This document shows, in pieces, positions 33,518-41,599 of a DNA stretch of 64,000 nucleotides. The position numbers were made by a program, and so were the translations under genes. Positions within the stretch are counted from its first letter, which is position 1; the number at the start of each line of letters is the position of its first letter. The notes below the pieces were generated by a model. The model had not been told where the DNA came from, did no database searches, and saw only the letters and a list, made by a program, of their open reading frames with translations. The stretch is from NCBI GenBank assembly GCA_963815305.1, contig CAWFFW010000001.1, positions 3,038,001-3,102,000 on the forward strand, written 5' to 3'. Source of the stretch: CAXBID01 sp963815305 (GTDB taxonomy: Bacteria > Bacteroidota > Bacteroidia > Flavobacteriales > Flavobacteriaceae).

Positions 33518-33895
33518 TTAATCTGAAAAGCCAATATACACATTTCCGTTTTCAATTTTAACAGGATACGTTGCAATTTTTAAATTTTCCCCTCCTAAAT
33601 TTGTCCCGTCTTCTAATGAAAAATTCTTTTTATGCATGGGACAAGCGACCTTTGGAATACCGCTTTTATCACCTATCATACCTAACGCTAGTACCATTTC
33701 CATTTTATGCGGACACAAGTTTTGCGTTGCATACCACTTTCCTGTTCGTGTAAAATTATATACCGCAATCTGTTTGGATTTATATTTTATACACCCGCCA
33801 CTATTTTCAGGAAAATCGGAAGTTAAGCCTACTCTAAACCACGTTGTTGCTTCATGTTTAGCAACCGATTTGTACTGTTCTAATATATTTTCCAT
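33518..33895 (-). CDS. nirD: Nitrite reductase small subunit (Rieske type)
   Basis: A 125-residue NirD with a Rieske-like [2Fe-2S] site: Cys61-x-His63 (LCPHKM) and Cys85-x2-His88 (CPMHKK). NSGGCIKYKSKQIAVYNF precedes it, as in NirD. It partners with the large siroheme subunit NirB in NADH-dependent reduction of nitrite to ammonium. It is separated from nirB by a 261-bp gap that contains a flavobacterial repeat, and is followed closely by the DUF4202 gene. Confidence 0.92.
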   Translation of the reverse strand: MENILEQYKSVAKHEATTWFRVGLTSDFPENSGGCIKYKSKQIAVYNFTRTGKWYATQNLCPHKMEMVLALGMIGDKSGIPKVACPMHKKNFSLEDGTNLGGENLKIATYPVKIENGNVYIGFSD

Positions 33896-34050
33896 AATTC
33901 AATATTTAAAAAAACCTCCCCAAACTGCAAAGGCGGGGAATATTCACTCTTGCGGAAAGTGTAAATTATTATTTTATAGTTGTTTGTTTTATTTTTATGT
34001 TTTTAAACTTACTGACTTTGAACGGTGTATTGGCTATTAAAAATTTGCCT

Positions 34051-34125
34051 GCGTTAGGGATTGCAGCGGCATCCTTTTTTTTGAAAAAAGATATAGCGGA
34101 AAGCCCGACCCGATAGGGTAACGCC
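34051..34125. repeat. Flavobacterial intergenic repeat, contiguous form
   Basis: It runs from GCGTTAGGGATTGCAGCGGC through ATCCTTTTTTTT and GAAAAAAGATATAGCGGAAA to GGTAACGCCC, between nirB and nirD. The central T and A runs can pair, so the whole forms an extended hairpin in RNA. Both ends match the split element at 10871-11024 and, inverted, the one at 20854-20946. Confidence 0.68.
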
Positions 34126-34156
34126 CAAATATCAACCCCTTAATTGCTTTGGCATT

Positions 34157-36670
34157 TTATATCCATTGCTTTGGCATTTTCTGCTCACGCATGGGCACAA
34201 ATACCAAATTGTCATCTGTATCATCTGAATTGACGAAATGTTTAAAGCGTTTCATCATTTCAGGATTCTCAATAGCCTGTTTCCATTCGCACTCATATTT
34301 ATTAACCAGTCCTTGCATTTCTCTTTCTAAATCTTCAGCAATTCCTAAAGAATCTTCAATTACTACTCTTTTTAAATAATCAATACCTCCCTCTAGTTTA
34401 TCTAGCCATGGTGCCGTTCTTACTAAAGGTCCGGCAGTACGCAGGTAATACATTAGAAATCTATCCAAGTATTTTACAACCGTTTTATCATCTAATTGTT
34501 CTGCAAGCAAAACGGCGTGTTTTGGCGTAGCGCCTCCGTTTCCACAAACGTATAAATTCCAGCCACCATCAACAGCAATCAATCCAAAATCTTTACCTCT
34601 TGCCTCCGCACATTCGCGAATACAACCAGAAACGCCGCCTTTTAATTTATGTGGCGAGCGTAAGCCTCTATATCTATTTTCAATGTCAATAGCAAACGTT
34701 ACACTTTCGTGCATCCCATATCTACACCATGTAGAACCAACACAACTTTTAACGGTTCGTAAAGATTTTCCATACGCGTGACCGCTTTCAAAACCAGCAT
34801 CAATTAGTTCTTTCCAAATTAAAGGTAATTCATGTATTTGGGCACCAAACAAATCAATCCGTTGGCCTCCTGTTATTTTTGTGTATAAATCGTATTTTTT
34901 AGCAACGGCACCAATGGCCATTAATTGATCTGGAGTAATTTCGCCACCAGCAACTCTGGGTACTACAGAATAGGTTCCGTTTCGTTGAATATTAGCTAAA
35001 AAACGATCGTTAGTATCTTGTATGGTAGGTTGACGATTTGCTGTTTCCATTGTAATGGTAGCAAAAATTGAGGCCACTAAAGGTTTACATACTTCACAAC
35101 CATGACCTTCTCCAAATAAATTGAGTGTTTTTTCATAATCGGGGACTTTATTTATTTTTATTAAATCATAAAGCTCCTGCCTGCTAAAATTGAAGTGCTC
35201 GCAAATGGTTTCTTTAACCTCTTTTCCTAAAGATTTTAAGGTTTCGTTTACCAAATCGACCACCATAGGCTTACAACCACCGCAACCTGTGGTTGCTTTA
35301 GTTTTGATAATCACATCGCCTAAATTATGCGATTCACCATCAGTAATTGAGCAACAAATATCGCCTTTTGAAACACTTTCACAAGAACAAACCTGAGCTG
35401 TATCTGGTAAATCTAAAACACTTCCAAAGGCCTTACCACCCTCAATGGCTGGCAAAATAAGTTGTGACGGATCTTCTGGAATCGCCATTCCGTTTAAATA
35501 TACTTGATGTAACATGTTATAATCCGCTGCATCACCAACCAAAATACCTCCAAGTAAAGATTTTCCGTCCAAACTAACATTTATTCGTTTATATAAATGT
35601 TGTGTTTTATTTTCAAAAATGATAGAATGTCCTTTTGATGCTGGCATAAATGGTTCACCAAAACTCGCCACATCGACACCAATAAGTTTTAATTTGGTCG
35701 ACATATCAATATCTGCTGGCATTACATAATCTGTTTTTCCAATAATTTGTTCGACCGCAACAGCAGCCATATCATATCCTGGAGCTACCAAACCATAAAT
35801 CATTTGCTTATATAATGCAATCTCACCAATAGCATAAATATTGTTATCAGAAGTTTGCATTTTATCATTTACAACGATACCACCGCGAACACCAACCTCT
35901 AATCCACTTGCTCTACCCAACTCATCTCTTGGGCGTATTCCTGCCGACACGATAAGCATATCAACGTCTAACATATCGTCTTCACCAAACTCCATACCCG
36001 TAATGGAGCCGTTACCTAAAATTTGATTAGTTGCTTTACCCAAATGAATTTTTAAACCAATGGACTCTAATTTTAATTTTAAAACTTGACTACTTCTTGA
36101 ATCTAATTGTCTTGGCATCAATTTCGTTGCAAACTCAACAATGTGAGGTTCTAAACCCATATCCATAACTGCTTTACCAGCCTCTAAACCCAATAATCCA
36201 CCACCAAGAACGGCCGCTCTTGCGTTTGGTTTTTCTGCTTTAAGTTTAGCAGCGTATGCCAACATGCCTTCTAAATCTTCAATAGTACGATACACAAATA
36301 CGCCATCTTTTTCAACACCTTTGATAGGTGGTACAAAAGGTGAAGAACCTGTTGCTAAAACCAAATAATCATAAGAAAACTCGCGGTCCTTGGCTGTCGT
36401 TATTTTTTTTGAAGACCGATGTATGTCAGCAACACGTTCACCTGTAATTAAATCAATATTATGATTAGCGTACCACTCTGCAGGAGCCATCTCTAATGCT
36501 TTAGCGTCTTGGTTTTCAAAAAACTCACTCAAATGAACTCTGTCATATGCAGGTCTAGGTTCTTCACCAAAAACGGTAATCTTAAATTGATTGGCATTAG
36601 TTTGCGACACAAATTTTTCGCAAAATTTATACCCCACCATGCCATTCCCAACAACAATAATATGCTTCAT
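34157..36670 (-). CDS. nirB: NAD(P)H-dependent nitrite reductase, large subunit
   Basis: An 837-residue NirB. The N-terminal FAD/NAD reductase starts IIVVGNGMVGYKFCEKF, and the NAD-binding motif is AAVLGGGLLGLEAGKAV. BFD-type [2Fe-2S] cysteines follow (VCSCESVSKGDIC and GCGGCKP). A second BFD-like region has GHGCEVCKP. The siroheme/[4Fe-4S] domain has TVKSCVGSTWCRYG and SGCIRECAEARGKDFG. It reduces nitrite to ammonium in the cytoplasm with NirD. It is the first gene of the nirB-nirD-DUF4202-narXL-type series. A palindromic operator and -7 box TAGTTTTG lie within 40 bp upstream. Confidence 0.95.
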   Translation of the reverse strand: MKHIIVVGNGMVGYKFCEKFVSQTNANQFKITVFGEEPRPAYDRVHLSEFFENQDAKALEMAPAEWYANHNIDLITGERVADIHRSSKKITTAKDREFSYDYLVLATGSSPFVPPIKGVEKDGVFVYRTIEDLEGMLAYAAKLKAEKPNARAAVLGGGLLGLEAGKAVMDMGLEPHIVEFATKLMPRQLDSRSSQVLKLKLESIGLKIHLGKATNQILGNGSITGMEFGEDDMLDVDMLIVSAGIRPRDELGRASGLEVGVRGGIVVNDKMQTSDNNIYAIGEIALYKQMIYGLVAPGYDMAAVAVEQIIGKTDYVMPADIDMSTKLKLIGVDVASFGEPFMPASKGHSIIFENKTQHLYKRINVSLDGKSLLGGILVGDAADYNMLHQVYLNGMAIPEDPSQLILPAIEGGKAFGSVLDLPDTAQVCSCESVSKGDICCSITDGESHNLGDVIIKTKATTGCGGCKPMVVDLVNETLKSLGKEVKETICEHFNFSRQELYDLIKINKVPDYEKTLNLFGEGHGCEVCKPLVASIFATITMETANRQPTIQDTNDRFLANIQRNGTYSVVPRVAGGEITPDQLMAIGAVAKKYDLYTKITGGQRIDLFGAQIHELPLIWKELIDAGFESGHAYGKSLRTVKSCVGSTWCRYGMHESVTFAIDIENRYRGLRSPHKLKGGVSGCIRECAEARGKDFGLIAVDGGWNLYVCGNGGATPKHAVLLAEQLDDKTVVKYLDRFLMYYLRTAGPLVRTAPWLDKLEGGIDYLKRVVIEDSLGIAEDLEREMQGLVNKYECEWKQAIENPEMMKRFKHFVNSDDTDDNLVFVPMREQKMPKQWI

Positions 36671-36686
36671 AACTACGTATTTAAAA

Positions 36687-36694
36687 CAAAACTA
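36687..36694 (-). promoter_or_regulatory. -7 promoter box TAGTTTTG before nirB
   Basis: Minus-strand TAGTTTTG fits TAnnTTTG and begins with the last TA of the operator, exactly as before the nitrate reductase gene. The predicted leader is about 10 bases. Confidence 0.65.
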
Positions 36695-36720
36695 AGTAAA
36701 AATACTTAATTTTTACTTAG
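36692..36720 (-). promoter_or_regulatory. Operator palindrome before nirB, extended inverted repeat
   Basis: TAAGTAAAAATACTTA (36693-36708) contains the perfect core AAGTA-N4-TACTT. It is nested in a larger perfect inverted repeat with 12-bp arms CTAAGTAAAAAT/ATTTTTACTTAG around five bases, so a second overlapping site may exist. Confidence 0.72.
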
Positions 36721-36951
36721 TTTGCACTTAAATTTTACGTATTTGCTCCATTATTACTAATTTCACAAATTCAATTAAGAATAATTCGTTAGTTTATAAA
36801 TTTATAGACCATAGTTCATAAAATATTAAACAATTATGATTCTTCATTTTTTAAAATTTCGAAAGCTAAAGTGGAAAAGTCATGTATTTGGTTATAAATT
36901 TCAATAAAAAAGCTTCAAAAAATATAAATTCTAAGAAGTTTTTTATTTTAG
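36721..36951. other. Intergenic region upstream of nirB, outside the island
   Basis: AT-rich, with no supported gene. A 65-residue plus-strand frame (36882-37079) crosses the island boundary and shows no recognisable protein features. Confidence 0.35.
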
Positions 36952-36970
36952 AAGTGGTCCCACTTGGGCT
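36952..36970. repeat. Left att-like direct repeat (copy of tRNA 3' end)
   Basis: AAGTGGTCCCACTTGGGCT is identical over 19 bases to 47130-47148, the 3' end of the tRNA(CAU) gene plus two flanking bases. No tRNA body accompanies it here; the match stops at the next base. This is the expected left boundary of DNA integrated into the tRNA 3' end. Confidence 0.72.
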
Positions 36971-37154
36971 AGCTTATAGTACAGTAATTTTGAAAGCTGT
37001 GGGGTACTGCGGAGTTTTTAATTACTTTATTTGTTTTGAAAATAGATGTATAGAGTGTTATAGATGCATAAAGGTTTGAGCATCATTTGAATTTATTATA
37101 AATTACTAAATGGTTAAATATAGATTTTATTTAGTTCTCAAGCTTCCTATTGAA

Positions 37155-37183
37155 TAAAGCTTTGCTTTGTTTAGCAAAGCTTT
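37155..37183 (-). terminator. Strong hairpin downstream of the ATPase fragment
   Basis: AAAGCTTTGCT and AGCAAAGCTTT form a perfect 11-bp stem with a short loop. The T tail is weak, so it may be a terminator or simply a palindrome. Confidence 0.4.
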
Positions 37184-37189
37184 AATTAG

Positions 37190-37255
37190 CTAATTCCAAT
37201 TCATTCGCTGGAACCTAACTGCATTTAATATTAAAAATAATACTACTCCTAAATC
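37190..37255 (-). pseudogene. C-terminal remnant of a second heavy-metal P-type ATPase
   Basis: The minus strand reads DLGVVLFLILNAVRFQRMNWN then a stop. The intact ATPase at 37972 ends DVGVALLAILNAVRLQRMTWS, so 15 of 21 residues match, including the stop position. In frame upstream of the fragment there is a stop codon and no further similarity. It is therefore the preserved tail of a lost paralogue, or of an earlier version of the same gene, left beside the left island boundary. Confidence 0.7.
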
Positions 37256-37348
37256 TCAAACGACTATTTCAACCTTGTTATTAATCCATTTACTCATAAA
37301 ATCAAAAAAACACATTCCACTAAAAGGCACAGGACAAAAAAAGCAGGA
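37256..37348. other. Short gap without a gene at the end of the metal operon
   Basis: Between the ATPase remnant and the methyltransferase stop codon I see no coding signal and no clear terminator. Confidence 0.3.
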
Positions 37349-37960
37349 TTATTTTCTTTTTAACCAACAAAACACAAAATTTTGACTTGTATCAAAAGGT
37401 GTTTTGTGGTCTATTTCAATACACTTTACTTTGTCAAAATAAGTTTCAAATTGACTTACCATAGACCTTTCTGAATATTGCTTAATATCTAATCCACTAC
37501 ATTTTTTAGGACCATTTTTCGAAAAAGTACCAATAACTAAATTACCGTTCTTATTAAGATGCTTTTTAACCGTTTCAACATAATTTGTTATATGTTGTTC
37601 ATCAGTTAAAAAATGAAATGCTGCTCTATCGTGCCAAAAATCATAATTTTCAGGTGGTGAAAAATCCGCTGCATCTGCCACTATCCATTTTATAGTCTTT
37701 GATTGTGCTTTTAAACGTTGCTTTGCTCTATCTAATGCAGCTTCAGATATATCTAAAACTGTGATATCTTTGTACCCCAACTTTAATAAATTATCTACCA
37801 AAAAACTATCGCCTCCACCAATATCTATGATTTTTGCAGATTTAGAAATATTAGATTCCTTAAAAAAGGATAGAGATGTTTCTGGCACGACTTCATACCA
37901 ACTCACTTCATCTAAAGATTTTGTTTTAAAAACGTTTTCCCAATGTTCTTTTCTATTCAT
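37349..37960 (-). CDS. Class I SAM-dependent methyltransferase of the metal operon
   Basis: A 203-residue protein starting MNRKEHWENVFKTKSLDEVSWYEVVPETSL, typical of a small methyltransferase group often found with metal or metalloid genes. Motif I is IIDIGGGDSFLVD, the acidic end of strand beta2 is VLDISEAAL, and motif IV follows at FWHDRAAFHF. It starts 12 bp after the P-type ATPase and is the last gene of the operon. Thiopurine or metal/metalloid methylation is possible. The substrate is not evident. Confidence 0.75.
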   Translation of the reverse strand: MNRKEHWENVFKTKSLDEVSWYEVVPETSLSFFKESNISKSAKIIDIGGGDSFLVDNLLKLGYKDITVLDISEAALDRAKQRLKAQSKTIKWIVADAADFSPPENYDFWHDRAAFHFLTDEQHITNYVETVKKHLNKNGNLVIGTFSKNGPKKCSGLDIKQYSERSMVSQFETYFDKVKCIEIDHKTPFDTSQNFVFCWLKRK

Positions 37961-37971
37961 AATATTATACT

Positions 37972-39930
37972 TTAACTCCAGGTCATTCTTTGTAATCTAA
38001 CCGCATTCAATATTGCTAATAACGCAACACCAACATCTGCAAAAACCGCTTCCCACATAGTTGCCAAACCACCAGCTCCTAAAATTAAAACAATCACTTT
38101 TACACCAAATGCCAAACCAATATTCTGCCAAACAATTTTTCGGGTAGAACGACTTATTTTAATAGCCTTTACCACTTTTGAAGGTTGATCGGTCTGAATA
38201 ATAACATCTGCTGTCTCAATAGCGACATCACTTCCTAAACCACCCATGGCTATACCAACATCACTTGCAGCTAAAACAGGTGCATCATTAATGCCATCGC
38301 CAATAAAAGCAATTTTATTTTCAGGATTTTGTTTTAAAATTTCAACTTCATTCAATTTATCTTCTGGTAACAAACCGCCTTTAGCAATTTCGATATTTAA
38401 TTCGGAAGCTATTTTTTGAGTGATGGAATCCTTATCGCCGGAAAGCATCATTATATTTTTGACACCTACTTTATGTAATGCTGTAATCGTTTCTTTTGCA
38501 TCTTCTTTTAATTCATCTGCAATGACAACATAACCTGCAAATGCATCGTCTATAGATACTAATACTATAGATTCTACGATAGTTTCTGTTTCCTCTAAAA
38601 CCTTTATATTATTAGCAATCATTAAAGCTTTGTTACCAACTAAAACAGTTTTACCATTTACGACACCTTTTAAACCTTTTCCTGCTATTTCCGATACGTC
38701 GGAAGCTTCATAATCTGTACCTTCTTCTTTATATTCCAAAATGGCTTTAGCGATTGGATGCGTGGATTGTTCTTCCATAGCCATCAGGTATTTCATAAAT
38801 TCCTTTTCATCCCAATTAATGGCTTTAATCTCCTTAATTTTAAAAACACCTTTCGTTACCGTTCCTGTCTTGTCCATTACCAGCGTATTTATTTTGGTCA
38901 TGGCATCTAAGAATGAAGCGCCTTTAAATAAGATTCCATTTTTTGAAGCTGCTCCCAATCCACCGAAATAACCCAATGGAATAGAAATAACCAACGCACA
39001 AGGGCAGGATATAACTAAAAATATTAAGGCACGATACAACCAATCTCTAAACACATAATCATCAACAAAAAAGTATGGTGCAACTGTAACTGCAATAGCC
39101 AAGAACACAACAATGGGTGTATAAATGCGTGCAAATTGTCTGATGAACAATTCGGTTTTAGATTTTCGCGCTGTGGCGTTCTGTACCATATCAAGAATTC
39201 GGGCAATGGAACTATCCTTAAATTCTTTTGTGGTTTCGATTTCTATAACACCATCCATATTAATACTGCCTGCAAACACTTTTTCGCCTTTTGCAATTGT
39301 GTCAGGTTTACTTTCGCCTGTTAATGCCGCGGTATTAAAAGAACCTTTTTCGGAAAGTAAAATACCATCCAGGGGAATTTTTTCTCCCGCACGAACTTGT
39401 ACTTTTTCTCCAATTTCAACCGTTTCCGGACTTACAGAAATGTAATCATCATTGCGATAAACCAAAGCTTCATTTGGTCTTACATCCAACAATGCTTTTA
39501 TGTTTGACTTTGCTCTATTGACTGCTGCGTTCTGGAACAATTCGCCAACAGCATAAAATAACATAACCGCAACACCTTCTGGATATTCGCCAATTATAAA
39601 AGCACCAATTGTGGCTATGGACATTAAAAAAAATTCTGTAAAAACATCTCCTTTTTTAATACTAGTCCAACCTTCTTTTACTACAGGAAGTCCAACCGGC
39701 AAATAAGCAATACCATACCAAACAATGCGCAGCCAGTCTTTGAAAAATACCACATCAAAATAATCGAACCCAATACCAATAATTAGCATTGTAAAACTAA
39801 TTATAGCCGGTAAATAGGCTTTGAAATTATTTGGTTGTCCACCACTATGGTCGTGACCATCATCGTGACTATGTTCTGTTTCTGAATTTGGTTTTAAATC
39901 TTTTAAATTAAGTTTCTTTTTTTTCATCAT
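37972..39930 (-). CDS. Heavy-metal P-type ATPase (Zn/Cd/Co type)
   Basis: A 652-residue P1B ATPase. It has a His-rich N-terminus (HSHDDGHDHSGG, residues 20-31) in place of an HMA domain. The actuator motif is TGES (204-207), the membrane metal site is Cys-Pro-Cys at 309-311, the phosphorylation motif is DKTGT with Asp353, and the hinge is GDGINDAP. The C-terminal ADVGVALLAILNAVRL carries the Asp typical of ZntA/CadA Zn2+/Cd2+ pumps. It exports divalent metal across the inner membrane. It follows the Fur-family gene by 54 bp, where two ATGCAA motifs and a near -7 box suggest an internal promoter. Confidence 0.92.
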   Translation of the reverse strand: MMKKKKLNLKDLKPNSETEHSHDDGHDHSGGQPNNFKAYLPAIISFTMLIIGIGFDYFDVVFFKDWLRIVWYGIAYLPVGLPVVKEGWTSIKKGDVFTEFFLMSIATIGAFIIGEYPEGVAVMLFYAVGELFQNAAVNRAKSNIKALLDVRPNEALVYRNDDYISVSPETVEIGEKVQVRAGEKIPLDGILLSEKGSFNTAALTGESKPDTIAKGEKVFAGSINMDGVIEIETTKEFKDSSIARILDMVQNATARKSKTELFIRQFARIYTPIVVFLAIAVTVAPYFFVDDYVFRDWLYRALIFLVISCPCALVISIPLGYFGGLGAASKNGILFKGASFLDAMTKINTLVMDKTGTVTKGVFKIKEIKAINWDEKEFMKYLMAMEEQSTHPIAKAILEYKEEGTDYEASDVSEIAGKGLKGVVNGKTVLVGNKALMIANNIKVLEETETIVESIVLVSIDDAFAGYVVIADELKEDAKETITALHKVGVKNIMMLSGDKDSITQKIASELNIEIAKGGLLPEDKLNEVEILKQNPENKIAFIGDGINDAPVLAASDVGIAMGGLGSDVAIETADVIIQTDQPSKVVKAIKISRSTRKIVWQNIGLAFGVKVIVLILGAGGLATMWEAVFADVGVALLAILNAVRLQRMTWS

Positions 39931-39951
39931 TCAATTGTATTTTATTCAAAG

Positions 39952-39972
39952 ATGCAATAAAACAGTATGCAA
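39952..39972 (-). promoter_or_regulatory. Paired ATGCAA motifs before the P-type ATPase
   Basis: ATGCAA occurs at 39952-39957 and 39967-39972, overlapping a near -7 box CATCTTTG on the minus strand. The same TTGCAT word occurs twice at the operon promoter (46505-46521). It is a candidate site for the Fur-family regulator encoded next to it. Confidence 0.4.
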
Positions 39973-39983
39973 CGGAAGTACAT

Positions 39984-40400
39984 TTATAAGCCACTACATT
40001 TATCACAAACACCTTTTACTACCAAATTAACATCTTCTGAAACAAATCCATCTGGCACTTTAATTTGAGGAATTTTATGTTCTGTTAAACAAATAGTGTC
40101 ATTACAATTGTTGCAATGAAAATGTAAGTGCAAATCGGTTTCAATGTCACAATTGCATCCTTTTTCGCACAACGCATATTTAGCAATCCCTGTACCATCG
40201 TCTATTTGATGAACGATTCCGTTTTCTTCGAACGTTTTTAACGTTCGATATAAGGTCGTCCTATCTGCTTTTTCAAAAGCATTTTCAATATCACTCAAGG
40301 TTACAGCCACCTGCCTTTCGGCAAGAAACTTATAAATAAGCAAACGCATTGCTGTAATACGTATGTCTTTTGATGCAAATAATTTTTCTATCTTTATCAT
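39984..40400 (-). CDS. Fur-family metalloregulator
   Basis: A protein of about 138 residues from the ATG at 40400. The open frame reaches 40436 but would overlap the adaptor gene by 29 bp. A winged helix (about 10-75, VTLSDIENAFEKADRTTLYRTLKTFEENGIVHQI) is followed by a metal-binding dimer domain with HLHFHCNNC and a C-terminal CDKC, the two CxxC motifs of the structural zinc site. Fur relatives sense Fe, Zn, Mn or peroxide. Placement between CusB and a Zn/Cd ATPase suggests a Zn- or Cd-responsive regulator of this operon. Confidence 0.87.
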   Translation of the reverse strand: MIKIEKLFASKDIRITAMRLLIYKFLAERQVAVTLSDIENAFEKADRTTLYRTLKTFEENGIVHQIDDGTGIAKYALCEKGCNCDIETDLHLHFHCNNCNDTICLTEHKIPQIKVPDGFVSEDVNLVVKGVCDKCSGL

Positions 40401-40407
40401 ATTAGAT

Positions 40408-41595
40408 TTAATGTTCGTGACCACCTTCTTCTTCACTATTTTTTGCTTTTGCTAAAAGCGTAAAAGCTTCTTTTAAAACAATATTCATTGTGGAAATATC
40501 TTCAGAGGTATCTTCCATTTTGAATGCCACAAAATCACCTTCTTCATTTCCTCTACTGATTTCTACCATTTCAAAATCATTCATCATCTGTTCGCCTTCT
40601 TTTCGACTGCCTAAGGATTTAAAAATATAATGTTTGCCATCAAACCTAACGATAGCTTCTTCCGGAACAGCATTCTGCTCTAAAGCGTCAACTTCAATAT
40701 TGGCATTGATAAACATACCTGGTAATAAGTTTTCGTTCTTTTCTTTTAAATGACCATGAATCGTAATAGATCTATCATCACGTACATTATTCCCTATTAG
40801 AAAAACTTCAGCTTCCATCCATTCTTTAGGTGCATTCGCCAATCTAAAACGAATACGCTGACCAATTCTAATGAGTGGAATATCATCCTCGTATACTTTT
40901 AGCTCTACATGCAAATCTGATGCATCTGTAATATCCATTAAAACATCTTGCGGATTAAAAAATTTCCCGGTATTGATGTACACTTCCCGGACGATACCAT
41001 TAATTGGTGAATACACATTGACAACTGAAGATATTTTACCGTTTTTTACACTTGATGGATTTATACCAATTAAGCGTAACTTACTTTCCAAAGCTTGAAT
41101 ATTTGCCTTATTGGTCATATAATTACTCTTCGCTTTTTGGAACACTTTACTGGATGTCACTTCGGCATCGTTTAAAGTTTGTTGACGCTCAAAATCTGCT
41201 TTGAGGTATTCGTTATTGGCTAATGCTTCTAAATAATCTCTTTGGAAATCAATAAATTCAGGGTTTTCTACACTTGCAATTACTTGTCCTTTTTTTAACT
41301 TGGTACCAGGAAGCATCGTTGTCCGTTTTAAAAACCCACCATACGGAACTGTTACAGATATATTGCCTTGCGGTGGCACATCTATCATCCCGTTAACGGA
41401 AATTTCATGTCCTATTTTTCGTTTTTCAACTTTACCAATTACGATTTCAGTTTGTGCTAATTGAGCGTCAGTAAGTTCAACGATATTCTCATTTTCGGCT
41501 TCGTGAGTATCTTCAACAACAGTTGTTTTTTCTTTACATCCTATTGCTAAAATTAGCGTAATACATAGGATTATTTTATGTGCTATAGTTTTCAT
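40408..41595 (-). CDS. CusB/CzcB-type periplasmic adaptor of RND metal efflux
   Basis: A 395-residue membrane-fusion protein with a lipoprotein signal (LILAIGCKEKT). A barrel-sandwich domain begins PYGGFLKRTTMLPGTKLKKGQVIASVENPEF. An alpha-hairpin follows (about 115-165, FQRDYLEALANNEYLKADFERQQTL), then the beta-barrel and a membrane-proximal part. The C-terminal EEEGGHEH is a small metal-binding tail. It links the CusA pump and CusC channel. It lies 4 bp after the CusA-CusC gene, so translation is probably coupled. Confidence 0.92.
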   Translation of the reverse strand: MKTIAHKIILCITLILAIGCKEKTTVVEDTHEAENENIVELTDAQLAQTEIVIGKVEKRKIGHEISVNGMIDVPPQGNISVTVPYGGFLKRTTMLPGTKLKKGQVIASVENPEFIDFQRDYLEALANNEYLKADFERQQTLNDAEVTSSKVFQKAKSNYMTNKANIQALESKLRLIGINPSSVKNGKISSVVNVYSPINGIVREVYINTGKFFNPQDVLMDITDASDLHVELKVYEDDIPLIRIGQRIRFRLANAPKEWMEAEVFLIGNNVRDDRSITIHGHLKEKNENLLPGMFINANIEVDALEQNAVPEEAIVRFDGKHYIFKSLGSRKEGEQMMNDFEMVEISRGNEEGDFVAFKMEDTSEDISTMNIVLKEAFTLLAKAKNSEEEGGHEH

Positions 41596-41599
41596 GTCT

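Noticed and set aside
33921..33946. Possible terminator upstream of nirD (CCCC...GGGG with a T run)
   Set aside because: The stem has only four uninterrupted pairs with a 13-base loop, and it would lie between nirB and nirD; too weak to list.
36882..37079. 65-residue plus-strand open frame upstream of nirB
   Set aside because: It crosses the 19-bp island boundary repeat and has no recognisable features or promoter.
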